From positions 877,860-941,859 of the forward strand of contig NZ_FMCQ01000001.1 of assembly GCF_900091605.1 (NCBI RefSeq): a stretch of DNA of 64,000 bases. Direction: 5' to 3'. The stretch is from Micromonospora tulbaghiae. GTDB taxonomy: Bacteria > Actinomycetota > Actinomycetes > Mycobacteriales > Micromonosporaceae. Shown here piece by piece: positions 8,166 through 15,421 of the stretch (position 1 is the stretch's first letter; every line of letters starts with the position of its first letter). A program made the position numbers and the translations under genes. Below the pieces are notes generated by a model. It had not been told where the DNA came from and did no database searches. It saw only the letters and a list, made by a program, of their open reading frames with translations.

Positions 8166-8529
8166 GGCACCGGTCCTCGACGTAGTCGAGGCCGCCCTCC
8201 TCGGCGATCCGGCGCGCCTCGTCCGAGAAGATCCCGAGCTGCAACCACACCGCCGGGGCGCCGATCGCGACCGCCTGCCGGACCACGTCGACCGCGTCGC
8301 GGGCCGGGCGGAACACGTCGACCAGGTCGACCGGGTGCGGGATGTCGGCGAGCGTCGGGTACGCCTTCTCGCCGAACAACTCGTCCACAGTCGGGTTGAC
8401 CGGGATGATCCGCCAGCCGTGCCGCTGCATCTCCAGCGGCACGCGGTGCGCGGCCTTGCCCGGATCACGGGAGGCGCCCACGACGGCGATCACGGCGGAG
8501 TCGGCGAGGATCTGCTGAGCGGAACGCAT
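8122..8529 (-). CDS. CoA-binding domain protein (YccU-like)
   Basis: A 135-residue single-domain protein of the CoA_binding_2 family. It has the Rossmann-type start AVIAVVGASRDPGKAAHRVP, IPVNPTVDELFGEKAYPTL, the helix after VDLVDVFRP, and the terminal EDRCLIVE motif typical of YccU-like proteins. These are small soluble proteins similar to the CoA-ligase domain of succinyl-CoA synthetase; their role is not settled. It overlaps the TetR gene tail to tail by 44 bases, which could allow antisense interference between the two transcripts. Confidence 0.85.
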   Translation of the reverse strand: MRSAQQILADSAVIAVVGASRDPGKAAHRVPLEMQRHGWRIIPVNPTVDELFGEKAYPTLADIPHPVDLVDVFRPARDAVDVVRQAVAIGAPAVWLQLGIFSDEARRIAEEGGLDYVEDRCLIVERAAAGLTRRG

Positions 8530-8569
8530 CCCCCGAGACTAGCCCCGCCGGTGCGGGTTCCCCCGGTCG

Positions 8570-10615
8570 CTAGAGCAGGGAGAGCTGTTCGGCGGCCGGG
8601 GCGGGCGGCGGGGTCTCCGGCAGCCGCCTGTTGTCGCCGGTCTCGCCGCGGTGCAGCCCGTGCCGGCGTGCCGCCATCCTCACCCGGGCGGTCACCTCCC
8701 GCTGGTACGCCTGCGGCGCGTACGAGCCGGCCTGGTAGAGCTGCCGGTAACGGGGCACCAGGTGGGGGAACTCCCGGGCCAGCCAGCGGGCGTACCACTC
8801 CCGCGCTCCGGGCCGCAGGTGCAGCGGCAGCGGCGTCACGCTCGCCGCGCCGGAGGCGGCGACGGCCGCGACGGTGGCGTCGATCGACTCCTCGTCGTCG
8901 CTGAGGCCGGGCAGGATCGGCGCCATCAGCACGCCGACGGAGAAGCCGGCGTCGGTGAGCCGGCGGACCGCGTCCAGCCGACGGCGCGGGCTCGGCGTGC
9001 CCGGCTCGGCCGCCCGCCAGAGCACCTCGTCGACGAACCCCACCGAGTACGACAGCCCGACCCGGGTCACCTCGGCCGCCTGTCGCAACAGGGGCAGGTC
9101 GCGCAGCAGCAGCGTGCCCTTGGTCAGGATGGAGAACGGATTGGCGAAGTCCCGCAGCGCCTCGATGATCGGCGGCATCAGGCGGTAGCGGCCCTCGGCC
9201 CGCTGGTAACAGTCCACGTTGGTGCCCATGGCGACGTGCGCGCCGCGCCAGCGCGGGGCGGCCAGCTCGCGCCGGACCAGCTCGCCCGCGTTGACCTTGA
9301 CGATCACCTTGCGGTCGAAGTCGGCGCCCGCGTCCAGGTCGAGGTAGGTGTGGGTGTTGCGGGCGAAGCAGTTGTGGCTGACCACGCCGTTGGCGATGAA
9401 GTCGCCGGTGCCGGTGGTGATGTCCCACAGCGGAAGCTCCAGGCCGAGATCCTCCACCGCTGTCACCTGGAGTCGCGCCGCGCACTTGAGCGCCATGCCC
9501 TCGATCGAGCGCCGGGCGGTGACGGCCGGGTCGGTGAGGTGGAAGAAGCGCAGCCGCTCCGGCAGCCCGCCGGTCAGCCGGAGCTGGCGCGTCGCACCCG
9601 GGGCGCCCGGCACGTCGAGCGCCCACCGGAAGTCGAAACGCTTCAGCGCGCCGGCCGCGCGGGCCCGGCTCTCGTCGTCGGCGACGCTGATCCGGAACAC
9701 GCCCCGGTGGCATGTGCCGGCGGCGTCGAACATGCCGGCCAGGTAGCCCAGCGCCCAGTCGTCGGTCGGCTCGTCGGGTGGCTCGCACAGCCCGGTGACG
9801 GCCTCCGCCGGGCCGGCTGTGCGTACCACAGTGGTCGTCGCCCGACGCCCGACGCGGGCGACGGTGGCCCGCTCGACGGTGACCCCCGCGTCGGTCAGAT
9901 AACGCTCTGCCCGGTCCAGCGCCTCGGACTCGGCGGTGGCCAGCCGGAACCGGGTGTCGCGTCGATGACCGGAGGGGTCGTCGTCACGAACCAGGGCGTG
10001 CAGGTAGCCGCGGCGGTAGTCGGCCGAGCGCTTCGGCGCCACCGCGAACCGGCCGGTGCCCAGCAGCCGGTTGCGGCTGGTCAGGTGCGGACGGCGCCCG
10101 CCGCCGCGCATGGTCCCGGTGACGTGCTTCCAGCCGCGTTCGGTCAGGAACCGGTGGTCGCCGCTGGCGACGAGCGTGGTGCCGTCGGCCAGGGTTACCC
10201 GGTAGGCGCGCTTCACAGTGGACCACTTGTCGAGCACTGTCGTCACGACGTAGTGGCGGTAGGCGCCGCGCCGCCGGGTGCCGTAGATCCGGTCGCCGGG
10301 CTCCAGCTCGCTGATCGCCTTGGTGCGGCCGTCGGCCATCAGGATCGGTGTGTCGCCGCCCAGGCAGTAGACGCAGGCGTGCGAGCAGCCCCGGTAGGGG
10401 TTGATCGTCCACTCGAACGGCACGCGCGACTGGCCGGGCACCCGGTTGATGATCGACTTGGCCTGGACCTCGTAGAAGGTCATGCCGGCGAAGTCCGGGG
10501 TGTCGAACGTGCGGGTGACGGCGCCGGGCAGCGCCAGCGGCAGGGGTGGAGCCGCCGGCGCCGCCCGATCGGGAGTCCCCTCGTCCGGGGGAGCGGAGAG
10601 GTTGTCCCAGCGCAT
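8570..10615 (-). CDS. Rv2578c-family radical SAM protein interrupted by an intein
   Basis: The 681-residue precursor contains a 349-residue host enzyme and a 332-residue intein (residues 84-415). After splicing, the cluster motif would read C77-x3-C81-x2-C, the radical SAM CxxxCxxC, followed by FARNTHTYLDLDAG. Other host motifs are GTNVDCYQRAEGRYRLM, ILTKGTLLLRDL and LMAPILPGLSD, as in the Rv2578c/spore-photoproduct-lyase-like family. Such enzymes reduce SAM with a [4Fe-4S] cluster; a DNA-repair role is suggested by relatives but unproven. The ATG at 10615 gives MRWDNL, matching the family start MRW; longer in-frame starts to 10699 would run through a LexA-like box. No clear ribosome-binding site is present. 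Confidence 0.88.
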   Translation of the reverse strand: MRWDNLSAPPDEGTPDRAAPAAPPLPLALPGAVTRTFDTPDFAGMTFYEVQAKSIINRVPGQSRVPFEWTINPYRGCSHACVYCLGGDTPILMADGRTKAISELEPGDRIYGTRRRGAYRHYVVTTVLDKWSTVKRAYRVTLADGTTLVASGDHRFLTERGWKHVTGTMRGGGRRPHLTSRNRLLGTGRFAVAPKRSADYRRGYLHALVRDDDPSGHRRDTRFRLATAESEALDRAERYLTDAGVTVERATVARVGRRATTTVVRTAGPAEAVTGLCEPPDEPTDDWALGYLAGMFDAAGTCHRGVFRISVADDESRARAAGALKRFDFRWALDVPGAPGATRQLRLTGGLPERLRFFHLTDPAVTARRSIEGMALKCAARLQVTAVEDLGLELPLWDITTGTGDFIANGVVSHNCFARNTHTYLDLDAGADFDRKVIVKVNAGELVRRELAAPRWRGAHVAMGTNVDCYQRAEGRYRLMPPIIEALRDFANPFSILTKGTLLLRDLPLLRQAAEVTRVGLSYSVGFVDEVLWRAAEPGTPSPRRRLDAVRRLTDAGFSVGVLMAPILPGLSDDEESIDATVAAVAASGAASVTPLPLHLRPGAREWYARWLAREFPHLVPRYRQLYQAGSYAPQAYQREVTARVRMAARRHGLHRGETGDNRRLPETPPPAPAAEQLSLL
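9371..10366 (-). other. Intein with degenerate LAGLIDADG endonuclease domain
   Basis: This 332-residue in-frame insertion starts with Cys1 (CLGGDTPILMADG, splicing block A). It has block B (TLVASGDHRFLT, with the conserved His71) and ends VVSHN before a Cys extein residue, so the splicing residues (Cys1, His331, Asn332, Cys+1) are intact. The middle carries two LAGLIDADG-like helices. The first (GYLHALVRDDD, intein residues 120-130) has lost both glycines of the normal GDG. The second (LAGMFDAAG, 209-217) has Ala where the catalytic acid belongs. Splicing should still work, while homing cleavage is probably lost. The insertion sits exactly between the second and third cluster cysteines, so the enzyme cannot bind its cluster before splicing. 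Confidence 0.88.
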
Positions 10616-10625
10616 GGCGTTCATT

Positions 10626-10641
10626 CGAACACGTGTACGAA
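10626..10641. promoter_or_regulatory. LexA-type (SOS) box candidate
   Basis: TCGAACACGTGTACGA matches the actinobacterial SOS-box pattern TCGAAC-N4-GTTCGA with one mismatch. It is 10 bases upstream of the chosen radical SAM start codon on the minus strand. The position fits LexA repression of that gene. The weak point is the single mismatch and the absence of a second check. Confidence 0.5.
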
Positions 10642-10670
10642 CAAAGTGCAAGCCGCCCGGTACGAGAAAC

Positions 10671-10712
10671 GCCGCCGGCCGGTGCCCGGAGCGGGGCACC
10701 GGCCGGCGGCGT
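10671..10712 (-). terminator. Terminator hairpin after thioredoxin gene
   Basis: A stem of about 17 base pairs (GCCGCCGGCCGGTGCCC with its complement) and a 5-base loop begins 9 bases beyond the thioredoxin stop. It separates that gene from the radical SAM gene downstream. Confidence 0.8.
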
Positions 10713-10720
10713 CTGGAGCG

Positions 10721-11083
10721 TCAGTGGTTGTGCTCGGCCAGCTTCTTGCGGACGTCGTCCATGTCCAGCGCCTCGACCTGCTCGATGAGGTTCTCCAGCG
10801 CCGACTCCGGCAGCGCGCCCGGCTGGGCGAAGACGATCACACCGTCACGGATAGCCATGATCGTCGGGATGGAGCTGATGTTGAACTTGGCTGCCAGCTC
10901 CTGCTGCGCCTCGGTGTCGACCTTGCCGAAGGCGATCTCCGGGTGCTTCTCCGAGGAGCGCTCGTAGACCGGGGCGAAGCGCTTGCACGGGCCGCACCAG
11001 TCCGCCCAGAAGTCGAGCAGGACGATCCCGTCGCGCCCGGTCACCTCGTCAAAGTTGGCCGTGGTCAGCTCAACCGTTGCCAT
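10721..11083 (-). CDS. trxA: Thioredoxin
   Basis: A 120-residue thioredoxin with the redox motif DFWADWCGPCKRF, the cis-Pro motif SSIPTIMAIRDG and the standard fold length plus a short acidic C-terminal helix (MDDVRKKLAEHNH). It is a cytoplasmic disulfide reductase, reduced by thioredoxin reductase, which is not encoded nearby. The ATG at 11083 has GGAGAG 7 bases ahead; longer in-frame starts lack one. It is a monocistronic unit with a strong terminator, preceded by a 550-base intergenic region. Confidence 0.92.
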   Translation of the reverse strand: MATVELTTANFDEVTGRDGIVLLDFWADWCGPCKRFAPVYERSSEKHPEIAFGKVDTEAQQELAAKFNISSIPTIMAIRDGVIVFAQPGALPESALENLIEQVEALDMDDVRKKLAEHNH

Positions 11084-11630
11084 TTGCTCTCTCCGATCAC
11101 CGCGGATTGTCGTACGTCCGGTGGAACCAGGGTCAGTCCGTCCGAATTCCCGTCGCGGGGGTGACGAAACGCTGAGCGCCCGGACGGTGACCCTGAGCAC
11201 ATCGAACACCATCTGTTCGGCCCGTCCGTGCGGAACGCAAATGCATGCCGCACTTGCGTGACGGGATGTGATGGGAGCGTTTCCAAGGAGATCACGCTCT
11301 GTTTCTGCTACGTATCGGTAACTTCGGGCCTGACGAGCATCTATCCGGCCTGCGGAGATCGCTTACCGACCTCGTGTCGGTTACTTTGAGTAGTGTTACG
11401 AAAAGATAAATGTGACCTCCGTCTCTGTCGGTGCCGGGCGGTCGTACGGCAGAATTCTTCGCATCAGAGCGTGGGCGGCGGGTGCCGGGGAGGGCCCCGC
11501 CGCTCATTGCGTCCGGACCTCGGTAGCCCCCGGTGTGACATTTCCGCCGGGCGAGCGCCCCGTCCCTCGCCTTAACAAGCGATAAGGCATGCTGTGCCGA
11601 ACTCCATCGCCGCCCGTGAAGGGGACAAGG
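11084..11630. promoter_or_regulatory. 547-base intergenic region with two divergent promoters
   Basis: No credible gene is seen; open frames here have non-coding composition and the middle is AT-rich. The region must carry promoters for thioredoxin (minus) and the MaoC gene (plus). It contains an inverted repeat ACCGAC-ctcgt-GTCGGT at 11365-11381 resembling TetR-type operators. Two GTTAC repeats follow (11380 and 11395), and TGGGAGCGTTTCCA at 11272-11285 is like a degenerate LacI-family palindrome. A GC-rich stretch near 11470-11510 may form a hairpin. Confidence 0.45.
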
Positions 11631-12146
11631 ATGCAGTTCGGCCGCTACTACGAGGAGTTCGAGGTCGGCGCGGTCTACCGGCACTGGCCGGGCAAGACGG
11701 TCACCGAGTACGACGACCACCTCTTCTGCCTGCTCACCATGAACCACCACCCGCTGCACATGGACGCGCACTACGCCGAGTCCGCCTCGCAGTTCAAGCG
11801 CAACGTGGTGGTCGGCAACTACATCTACTCGCTGCTGCTGGGCATGTCCGTGCCGGACGTCAGCGGCAAGGCGATCGCCAACCTGGAGATCGAGTCGCTG
11901 CGGCACGTCGCGCCGACGTTCCACGGCGACACCATCTACGGCGAGACGACGGTGCTGGACAAGCGGGAGTCGGCCTCGAAGCCCGACCGCGGCGTGGTTG
12001 CGGTCGAGACCCGCGGCTACAACCAGGACGGCACGCTCGTCTGCGTGTTTCGCCGCAAGGTCATGGTCCCCAAGAAGGAGTACGCGGCCGCCGCCGTCCC
12101 GGACGGCGTCGACCCGGAGCGCCCCAGCTTCCCCGAGCCGCGCTGA
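11631..12146 (+). CDS. MaoC-type (R)-hydratase, mesaconyl-CoA hydratase candidate
   Basis: A 171-residue single hot-dog enzyme beginning MQFGRYYEEFEVGAVY. The hydratase-2 motif is clear: TMNHHPLHMDAHYAESASQF, then VVVGNYIYSLLLGM, with the Asp/His pair of MaoC enzymes. It resembles, from memory, the hydratase encoded between an acyl-CoA dehydrogenase and an HpcH-type lyase near ccr in other actinobacteria; counterparts of both are at 5.5 and 2.4 kb here. The proposed reaction is mesaconyl-CoA to beta-methylmalyl-CoA. Well-studied mesaconyl-CoA hydratases of proteobacteria are double hot-dog proteins twice this size, so the substrate is inferred from resemblance, not shown. ATG 11631 follows AAGGGGACAAGG. 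Confidence 0.83.
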   Translation: MQFGRYYEEFEVGAVYRHWPGKTVTEYDDHLFCLLTMNHHPLHMDAHYAESASQFKRNVVVGNYIYSLLLGMSVPDVSGKAIANLEIESLRHVAPTFHGDTIYGETTVLDKRESASKPDRGVVAVETRGYNQDGTLVCVFRRKVMVPKKEYAAAAVPDGVDPERPSFPEPR

Positions 12147-12240
12147 CCTGAGACTCTCCGGCCACCGGGCCTCGTTCTCCGTTCGGCGGGGACGGGGCCC
12201 GGACCTCGTCCGGGGGCATATGCTCGGGCTGGAGGTGCCC

Positions 12241-12732
12241 ATGAGCCACTCCGTAGCCGGAGAGCCGCCTTCCGCCGGTCGCCGCGCCGCACCACTCACC
12301 ACCGCCGCCTACTCGGCGGCGGAGTGGGACCTGCTGACCGACCTGCCGGGCCGCGTCCTCGTCGCCGCCGCCTCGCCCGGGCCCGGGCGCCCGCCGCGCG
12401 GCGTCGCCGCCGGTCTGGCCGGCCTGGACGCGGTGGCCGCCGGCCGGGCCTTCGACAGCGATCTCGTCCGCGCCGTGGTCGCCGCGATCTACGCCCGCCA
12501 CGACGGCGCCACCGAGCGGGACGAGCGCCTGACCGACCTGGTCGACCTGCTGGCCGCCGCCCGGGCCGCGGTACGGGTGCTGCGCCGCCGGGCCGACCCG
12601 GCCGACTCGGCGGCGTACCGGCAGTGGGTGGAGTCGGTGGCCGCCCGGGTGTGCCGGGCCGGGGAGACCACACCGAGCCCCGCCGACACGCGTTTCCTCG
12701 ACCGGCTGGGCGGCGCGCTCGACCTGCGCTGA
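12241..12732 (+). CDS. Conserved hypothetical protein
   Basis: A 163-residue, Ala/Arg-rich, mostly helical soluble protein without cysteine clusters or membrane segments that I can recognise. Features are TTAAYSAAEWDLLTDLPGRVLVAAASPG, then helices around DLVDLLAAARAAVRVLRRRAD. The ATG at 12241 has GGAGG 6 bases ahead, which decides it against longer in-frame starts. It runs in the same direction as the MaoC gene (94 bases upstream) and the RNA methyltransferase (35 bases downstream). Its role is unknown. Confidence 0.6.
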   Translation: MSHSVAGEPPSAGRRAAPLTTAAYSAAEWDLLTDLPGRVLVAAASPGPGRPPRGVAAGLAGLDAVAAGRAFDSDLVRAVVAAIYARHDGATERDERLTDLVDLLAAARAAVRVLRRRADPADSAAYRQWVESVAARVCRAGETTPSPADTRFLDRLGGALDLR

Positions 12733-12767
12733 CCGGGGACGCCGCCGGGCCGTACCCTCTGCAGACC

Positions 12768-13391
12768 GTGACCGACGACCAGCTCGACGTGGGTGTGGGG
12801 CCGTGGCCCGGTGACCCGCCGGACGACCCGCGCTACGACCCGGAGCTGCTCGCCGCCGGAGACCGGCGCAACGTGGTGGACCGCTACCGCTACTGGCGGC
12901 GCGAGGCCGTGGTGGCCGACCTGGACCGGCGCCGGCACGACTTCCACGTGGCGATCGAGAACTGGCAGCACGACTTCAACATCGGCACCGTGGTCCGCAA
13001 CGCCAACGCCTTCCTCGCCGCCGAGGTGCACATCGTCGGACGGCGGCGGTGGAACCGGCGGGGCGCCATGGTGACCGATCGCTACCAGCACGTCCGGCAC
13101 CATCCGACGATCGAGGAGTTCGTCGCGTGGGCGCGCGACGAACGGCTGGCGGTGGTCGGGATCGACAACCTGCCCGGCTCCCGGCCGATGGAGACGGCCG
13201 TGCTGCCGCGCCGATGCGTGCTCCTGTTCGGTCAGGAGGGGCCGGGGCTGTCGGCGGTGGCCCGGTCGGCCTGCGACGCACTGTTCTCCATCGCCCAGTA
13301 CGGCTCGACCCGGTCCATCAACGCGGGTGTGGCCAGCGGCATCGCCATGCACGCCTGGATCCGGTCGTACGCCGGGCCGCCGCCGGACTGA
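12768..13391 (+). CDS. SpoU/TrmH-family RNA 2-prime-O-methyltransferase
   Basis: A 207-residue SPOUT methyltransferase with all three motifs in order: NIGTVVRNANAF (motif 1, with the catalytic Asn/Arg), VLLFGQEGPGLS (motif 2) and IAQYGSTRSINAGVASGIAMH (motif 3, the trefoil-knot SAM site). The family methylates ribose 2-prime-OH in rRNA or tRNA. The N-terminal 60 residues are charged and may bind RNA. Target cannot be read; TrmL- or TrmH-like tRNA modification is possible. GTG 12768 (VTDDQLDV) was chosen because upstream frame is non-coding. Confidence 0.88.
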   Translation: MTDDQLDVGVGPWPGDPPDDPRYDPELLAAGDRRNVVDRYRYWRREAVVADLDRRRHDFHVAIENWQHDFNIGTVVRNANAFLAAEVHIVGRRRWNRRGAMVTDRYQHVRHHPTIEEFVAWARDERLAVVGIDNLPGSRPMETAVLPRRCVLLFGQEGPGLSAVARSACDALFSIAQYGSTRSINAGVASGIAMHAWIRSYAGPPPD

Positions 13392-13482
13392 AACGCCGCG
13401 TGGGTCCACCGCCGGACGGAAATCCCACGCTCGTCGGCCCGCCCCGCTTGACGCCTCGCGGGTCCGGGGCGACGGTGAGGGT

Positions 13483-14181
13483 GTGACTGTCGCGGTGAGT
13501 TGTCCGAGATGTGCGGGCCCGGTGCGCGAGCCGGACCTGATGCACGCCGAGCACCGGTGCGTACGCTGCGGCCCGGTCGCGCCGCTGCACGTGCCGGAGC
13601 ACATCAGCGCCGAGATCATGGCCAGCGTGGTGGACCGGATGGCCGCCGACCCCGACCCGGCCGACCGGCTCCGGATGCCGCTGTGGTGTCCGTGGCCGCT
13701 CCCGCCGGGCTGGACGCTCACCGGCGTGGCGTGGGCGGGCGACGACCGAGCGGGCGTACGGGCGACGCTGGTCGCCTGCGCCGGACCGGCCCCCCTGGAC
13801 GGTGGGCCGGCCGACCTGATCTTCGTCGCCGAGGAACCCGGCGTCGGCCTCGGTTCCCGCTACGCGGGACTGCCCGGACCCGACCCCGGCCCGCAGGTGG
13901 AGGAGGCGCTGACCGATCCCGGCCCTGGTCATCCCGAGCGGCTGCCGCACGCGAAGATCCGGGTGGACGGTCATCCGACTCCACTGTGGCTCGTCCGCTC
14001 CGAAACAGATCGAAGCGCGTACGCCGGCGAGGCTCGGGGAATGTGGCTCCATGCGATAGCCTGGCCGGCGAGTGCGGGTCACCTCCTCGCGGAAGAAGTC
14101 GTGCTGCACGACCTCACCGAGTGGACACCACCCGAACTCGTGTACGGCGCACCATCTCCGTACCTGCACGGGCGGGCCTGA
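13483..14181 (+). CDS. DUF6758-like protein with N-terminal zinc ribbon
   Basis: A 232-residue protein. CPRC (residues about 7-10) and CVRC (about 27-30) form a treble-clef or ribbon zinc site at the N-terminus. The rest is a compact domain with MPLWCPWPLPPGWTLTGVAW, and IRVDGHPTPLWLVRSETDR, matching what I recall as a conserved actinobacterial phosphotransacetylase-like/DUF6758 protein of unknown function. The start is GTG 13483 with GTGAGG just ahead; GTG 13495 is an alternative. It probably ends the run of genes starting at 12241. Confidence 0.65.
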   Translation: MTVAVSCPRCAGPVREPDLMHAEHRCVRCGPVAPLHVPEHISAEIMASVVDRMAADPDPADRLRMPLWCPWPLPPGWTLTGVAWAGDDRAGVRATLVACAGPAPLDGGPADLIFVAEEPGVGLGSRYAGLPGPDPGPQVEEALTDPGPGHPERLPHAKIRVDGHPTPLWLVRSETDRSAYAGEARGMWLHAIAWPASAGHLLAEEVVLHDLTEWTPPELVYGAPSPYLHGRA

Positions 14182-14299
14182 CCGGCTCGCCACGGCGAGT
14201 CGGAGAGCGGACGCAGATATTCACGGTAAGACACCATGCTGATACTCTGGGTGCCGCTGCGGTAAACGGACCCGGCGCCGCGCGAGAGGATGGCCCGCT

Positions 14300-14458
14300 A
14301 TGGTCAAGAAGGTCCTCACCTGGGCCGGCATCGCATTCTTGATCTTCTTTGTTGCGTACCGGCCCAACTCCGCCGCCGACGTCTTCAAGTCTCTCGGCGG
14401 CGGCATCATGGACATCGCGCAGGGCTTCGGCGACTTCTTCACCAACCTCGTCGCCTAG
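14300..14458 (+). CDS. 52-residue single-pass membrane protein
   Basis: A short gene with coding-type third-position GC. The product starts MVKKVLTWAGIAFLIFFVAY, one hydrophobic helix after two lysines, followed by a small helical tail (ADVFKSLGGGIMDIAQGF). The ATG at 14300 follows GAGAGGA by 10 bases. It ends 6 bases before the PH-domain membrane protein, so the two should be co-translated. Comparable tiny proteins occur in actinobacteria next to PH-domain genes. Function unknown. Confidence 0.65.
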   Translation: MVKKVLTWAGIAFLIFFVAYRPNSAADVFKSLGGGIMDIAQGFGDFFTNLVA

Positions 14459-14464
14459 CCGCCC

Positions 14465-15322
14465 ATGGGAAGCCCTTCCGGTCCACCCTTCGACCCGGAC
14501 GACCCCGACCGGGCCCGCCGGGAGCGCGACACCGAGCCGATCCCCCGGATCGACCCGGACGACCCTCCCAGCGCCTACGGCCCCGGCCCCTACGGCGGGG
14601 ATCCGGACGACGCCGGCTACGGCGGCGCCTACGCCGGCGAGGGGCGCTCCAGCCGCGCCTGGGCGCGTGACCCGGAGGGCTTTCCGGAGCAGCCCATCTC
14701 CGAGGAGGAGTTGGCCGGGCTGCGGGCCGACGCCACCGGCATGGCACCGCGCCGGGTGCTGCCGCTGGAGGACGAGCCCAGCTCACTCGTCGCGCGCTAC
14801 CTATTCCCCACCGAGCGCTACCGGGGCGAGTGGAAGCGGCACTGGATCCATCTCACCACCCCGATCATCGTCGGCGTCGCGGCCACGTTCGTGCTCGGCT
14901 ACCTTTCCGGCTTCCTCGCCGGTCGGGACGTCGGCGCGCTGACCACTGTCGCCGTGCTGCTCTGGTTCGGCGTGATGGGCTGGGTCGCCTGGCGGGTCGC
15001 CGACTGGTGGTACGACCGGTTCATCCTCACCAACAAACGGGTGATGGTGGTCGCCGGCATCATCACCCGGCAGGTCGCGATGATGCCGCTCACCCGGGTC
15101 ACCGACATGAAGTACGAGCAGAGCCCGACCGGCCGCGCCCTCAACTACGGCACGTTCGTGCTGGAGTCCGCCGGCCAGGAACAGGCGCTCCGGGTGATCA
15201 AGAACCTGCCCAACCCGAACGAGCTCTACCTGCGTGTGGTCGAGGAGATGTACGAGCCGCAGGCGGTCGAGGCACGGCTGGGCAAGGAGGCCGACGAGGC
15301 CAAGGCCGACGACGGAGCCTGA
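14465..15322 (+). CDS. PH-domain (bPH2) membrane protein
   Basis: A 285-residue protein in three parts. Residues 1-110 are a disordered acidic/proline region (PFDPDDPDRARRERDTEPIP). Two membrane helices follow (about 130-150 and 158-178). Then comes a bacterial PH domain beginning DRFILTNKRVMVVAGIITRQVAMMPLTRVTDMKYEQS, the signature of bPH2/YdbT-like proteins. These are membrane proteins of unclear function, often linked to envelope stress. It follows the 52-residue membrane protein by 6 bases and precedes the sigma factor gene by about 100. Confidence 0.8.
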   Translation: MGSPSGPPFDPDDPDRARRERDTEPIPRIDPDDPPSAYGPGPYGGDPDDAGYGGAYAGEGRSSRAWARDPEGFPEQPISEEELAGLRADATGMAPRRVLPLEDEPSSLVARYLFPTERYRGEWKRHWIHLTTPIIVGVAATFVLGYLSGFLAGRDVGALTTVAVLLWFGVMGWVAWRVADWWYDRFILTNKRVMVVAGIITRQVAMMPLTRVTDMKYEQSPTGRALNYGTFVLESAGQEQALRVIKNLPNPNELYLRVVEEMYEPQAVEARLGKEADEAKADDGA

Positions 15323-15421
15323 AGCTTTTCGTCCGAACATCGGATGAACTGCACACCTTCCGCCATCGACCCGACCGGCCCGGCCGTGGCATTCTGCCAG
15401 GCAGGACGGGGGGAGATGAGC

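Noticed and set aside
8651..11164. An 837-residue plus-strand open frame opposite the radical SAM gene and thioredoxin
   Set aside because: It crosses two genes and a terminator hairpin; composition is that of antisense shadow.
11272..11285. TGGGAGCGTTTCCA as a CebR cellulose-regulator operator
   Set aside because: Two mismatches to the palindrome, and neither neighbouring gene is sugar-related; kept only as a note in the intergenic entry.
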